Origin: Candidatus Krumholzibacteriia bacterium | GTDB lineage: Bacteria; Krumholzibacteriota; Krumholzibacteriia; LZORAL124-64-63 | DNA length: 7,014 bases | Reading direction: 5' to 3' | NCBI GenBank assembly: GCA_016744275.1 | Contig: JADGEP010000205.1 | Location: forward strand, 1 to 7,014 | Part shown: positions 5,701 to 7,014 of the stretch, in pieces | Numbering within the stretch: the stretch's first letter is position 1 | How the letters are laid out: the number at the start of each line of letters is the position of its first letter | Notes under the pieces: model-generated | Databases searched by the model: none | What the model was told of the DNA's origin: nothing | The model's input: only the letters and a program-made list of their open reading frames with translations | Translations under genes and position numbers: made by a program

Positions 5701-7014
5701 AAGGTAAATGCCACCGAATCGTTTGAATTGCGCGCTGGCAGATGCCAGGGACGAACCATGCCGCCGGGCCCTCGGAATGGGGTGCCAGCAATGAGTGCGA
5801 CATCATCTTCACCAGCAAAGGATAGCCTGGCAAGAGGCGCTTCACCCGGTGATTGAATTGTGTAGCCACCTTCAGGATTGGCGACCAGTTCGAGGGCTGC
5901 CGGCAGGGCCCAATGAAAAATGTGCCGGATGCTCGCTGCACCTGGCGTTGTGATCTCGTCTTCAAACCGCAAGCAAGAACCTTCCGGTCGCACCCGCCGC
6001 TTGATGCTCCAATTGCCTCGCTTGGTGATTACGGTGACACCGTCTCCGTCAGGAATCATCTCACCGCGACAAAAGTGTGGGAGGCTGTTGCCACTTGGGT
6101 CACACACCAGCGGCGAGAACACGTTTTCCCGCAACCGCTCGCTGCCGTGGACCCGTCCGTACTTGCTGGGGTGTGGACCACCTGGGGCCGAAAACAAGAC
6201 CCCGCGAGGGCCACCCAAATGGCATACGGTCAAACCGACATCTGAAAGGTACATCTCTTCGCCACCAGCCAGGGCCAATAGCCAATTCCCCGGCCGCGCA
6301 AAGTACATCCCGGAGTCGGCGCACAGGCCAGATCGAATCTTGGCAATGGGCATCCGGGGAGATGGCAGCTTTGCGGTGCGATGGCGATCACGTGCGCAAA
6401 GCAATCGCCAGGCCAGGTCGAAGGCATTGTAAACCGTCGCAAAATGGTAGTCGTAATGTGTGCCTGCTTTTTCGGTATCGGGATCGGTACGAACCAGTGC
6501 CAACAGGCCGTCTGCGCGCCTTGGCCAATCTTGACGGTCGAGGGCATTCAGCCCATTGCGGCAGTCCTGGCTCAATTCGTCGTCACCAGACCATTGGGCG
6601 ACTGTTGCGAGCACGTATCGGCAACAGCCTTCAAAAAACAACTGGTACTGGCCACGTCCGCGATAATTGGCATTGCCCTGCGGGTCGATGTGGGCCAGAA
6701 GGTACCGAGTCCCCTTGGTCAGCCTTTGCTCATCCCTGTTGGAAATGCGTCCTGTCTCGATGAATTTGCGCATCATTATTGCCAGGATATAGGCATGGTA
6801 TTGCACTGGACGGGACTGGCCGGGAAACTCGTCAATACCGCCGTCTGTTCGATACAGACGGTGGCGCAAATATGGCTCGGGCAAGTGGCGCCAATGGAAA
6901 TGGGGCACACCCAGGCGACGCCGCAACTGGTGATTCAGGGACCTCATGCTCAGCCAATTGCCGGCAAAGGTGCCGTTTTCTCGCTTGAGCCCATTGGCGT
7001 CCCCAGCTTTAATG
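5685..7014 (-). CDS. Possible (alpha/alpha)-toroid polysaccharide lyase-like protein (heparinase II/III-like), 5'-truncated
   Basis: The frame is open to the right edge: 22 further codons (I-K-A-G-D-A...) precede the ATG at 6947. That ATG is therefore probably internal, and the visible fragment is 442 residues. Numbered from 6947, the first half is helix-like and aromatic-rich: DGGIDEFPGQSRPVQYHAYI (35-54), YRGRGQYQLFFEG (95-107) and GTHYDYHFATVYNAFDLAW (162-180). This resembles the alpha-helical toroid of polysaccharide lyases, with candidate active-site His and Tyr at 164-168. The second half is strand-rich (VTVITKRGNWSIKRRVR, 304-320; LRFEDEITTPG, 326-336; FHWALP, 344-349), like the C-terminal beta-sandwich of heparinase II/III proteins. 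I recognise the architecture, not a specific family; a glucuronyl epimerase or an uncharacterised hydrolase is possible. A signal peptide cannot be judged. It heads the visible operon and ends in a GTGA overlap with the GT4. Coding status is certain; function is tentative. Confidence 0.75.
   Translation of the reverse strand, partial: IKAGDANGLKRENGTFAGNWLSMRSLNHQLRRRLGVPHFHWRHLPEPYLRHRLYRTDGGIDEFPGQSRPVQYHAYILAIMMRKFIETGRISNRDEQRLTKGTRYLLAHIDPQGNANYRGRGQYQLFFEGCCRYVLATVAQWSGDDELSQDCRNGLNALDRQDWPRRADGLLALVRTDPDTEKAGTHYDYHFATVYNAFDLAWRLLCARDRHRTAKLPSPRMPIAKIRSGLCADSGMYFARPGNWLLALAGGEEMYLSDVGLTVCHLGGPRGVLFSAPGGPHPSKYGRVHGSERLRENVFSPLVCDPSGNSLPHFCRGEMIPDGDGVTVITKRGNWSIKRRVRPEGSCLRFEDEITTPGAASIRHIFHWALPAALELVANPEGGYTIQSPGEAPLARLSFAGEDDVALIAGTPFRGPGGMVRPWHLPARNSNDSVAFTLELLP

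Noticed and set aside
5357..5965. Minus-strand open frame of 202 codons spanning the toroid protein and first GT4 boundary
   Set aside because: It is out of frame with two genes that join by a clean GTGA overlap, and its translation has no family resemblance.
989..7014. Internal promoters or small RNAs between the polysaccharide genes
   Set aside because: All genes overlap by four bases, so there is no non-coding space, and I saw no convincing promoter-like boxes upstream of the starts.

Overview
The window is a tightly packed minus-strand run of seven genes for making or modifying a surface or secreted polysaccharide. At its left end the run is abruptly joined to a fragment of an unrelated plus-strand housekeeping gene, purN. 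The purN fragment reads like an alphaproteobacterial, perhaps Rhodobacterales-type, glycinamide ribonucleotide formyltransferase. I recognise this from motif wording, not from a search. The polysaccharide genes are moderately GC-rich and Gram-negative in style, but I cannot place them in a lineage. There is no rRNA, tRNA, CRISPR array, insertion sequence or other recognisable mobile element.

Reading the minus strand from right to left (its 5' to 3' direction), the order is: a 5'-truncated protein that resembles (alpha/alpha)-toroid polysaccharide lyases such as heparinase II/III (7013-5685); a GT4 glycosyltransferase (5688-4561); a second GT4 glycosyltransferase (4564-3326); a formyltransferase-fold protein (3329-2514); a NodB-type polysaccharide deacetylase (2517-1711); a class I SAM-dependent methyltransferase (1714-989); and an ExoA-like GT2 glycosyltransferase (992 to about 345). 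All six gene-to-gene junctions are 4-base overlaps of the form NTGA (GTGA, TTGA, ATGA, ATGA, ATGA, GTGA). Each has a purine-rich ribosome-binding site 7-9 bases upstream. This is very strong evidence for one transcript with coupled translation, and it fixes every start codon, including one TTG and two GTG starts. There is no non-coding stretch and no internal promoter that I can see.

Functionally, three glycosyltransferases would build the glycan backbone or repeat unit on the cytoplasmic side. The deacetylase, methyltransferase and formyltransferase-fold protein would tailor sugars. The toroid protein may cleave, trim or epimerise the polymer. No flippase, polymerase or export gene lies inside the window.

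The left end is broken. At about 333-353 the 3' part of purN (plus strand) meets the middle of the GT2 gene (minus strand). Both proteins lose their C-termini at the same short stretch, which fits both reading frames equally well. This looks like an inverted chimeric join, either an assembly or amplification artefact or a real rearrangement, rather than a natural gene arrangement. The most interesting biological point is the formyltransferase-fold protein, which lacks the usual catalytic Asn and is translationally coupled to a NodB-type deacetylase.
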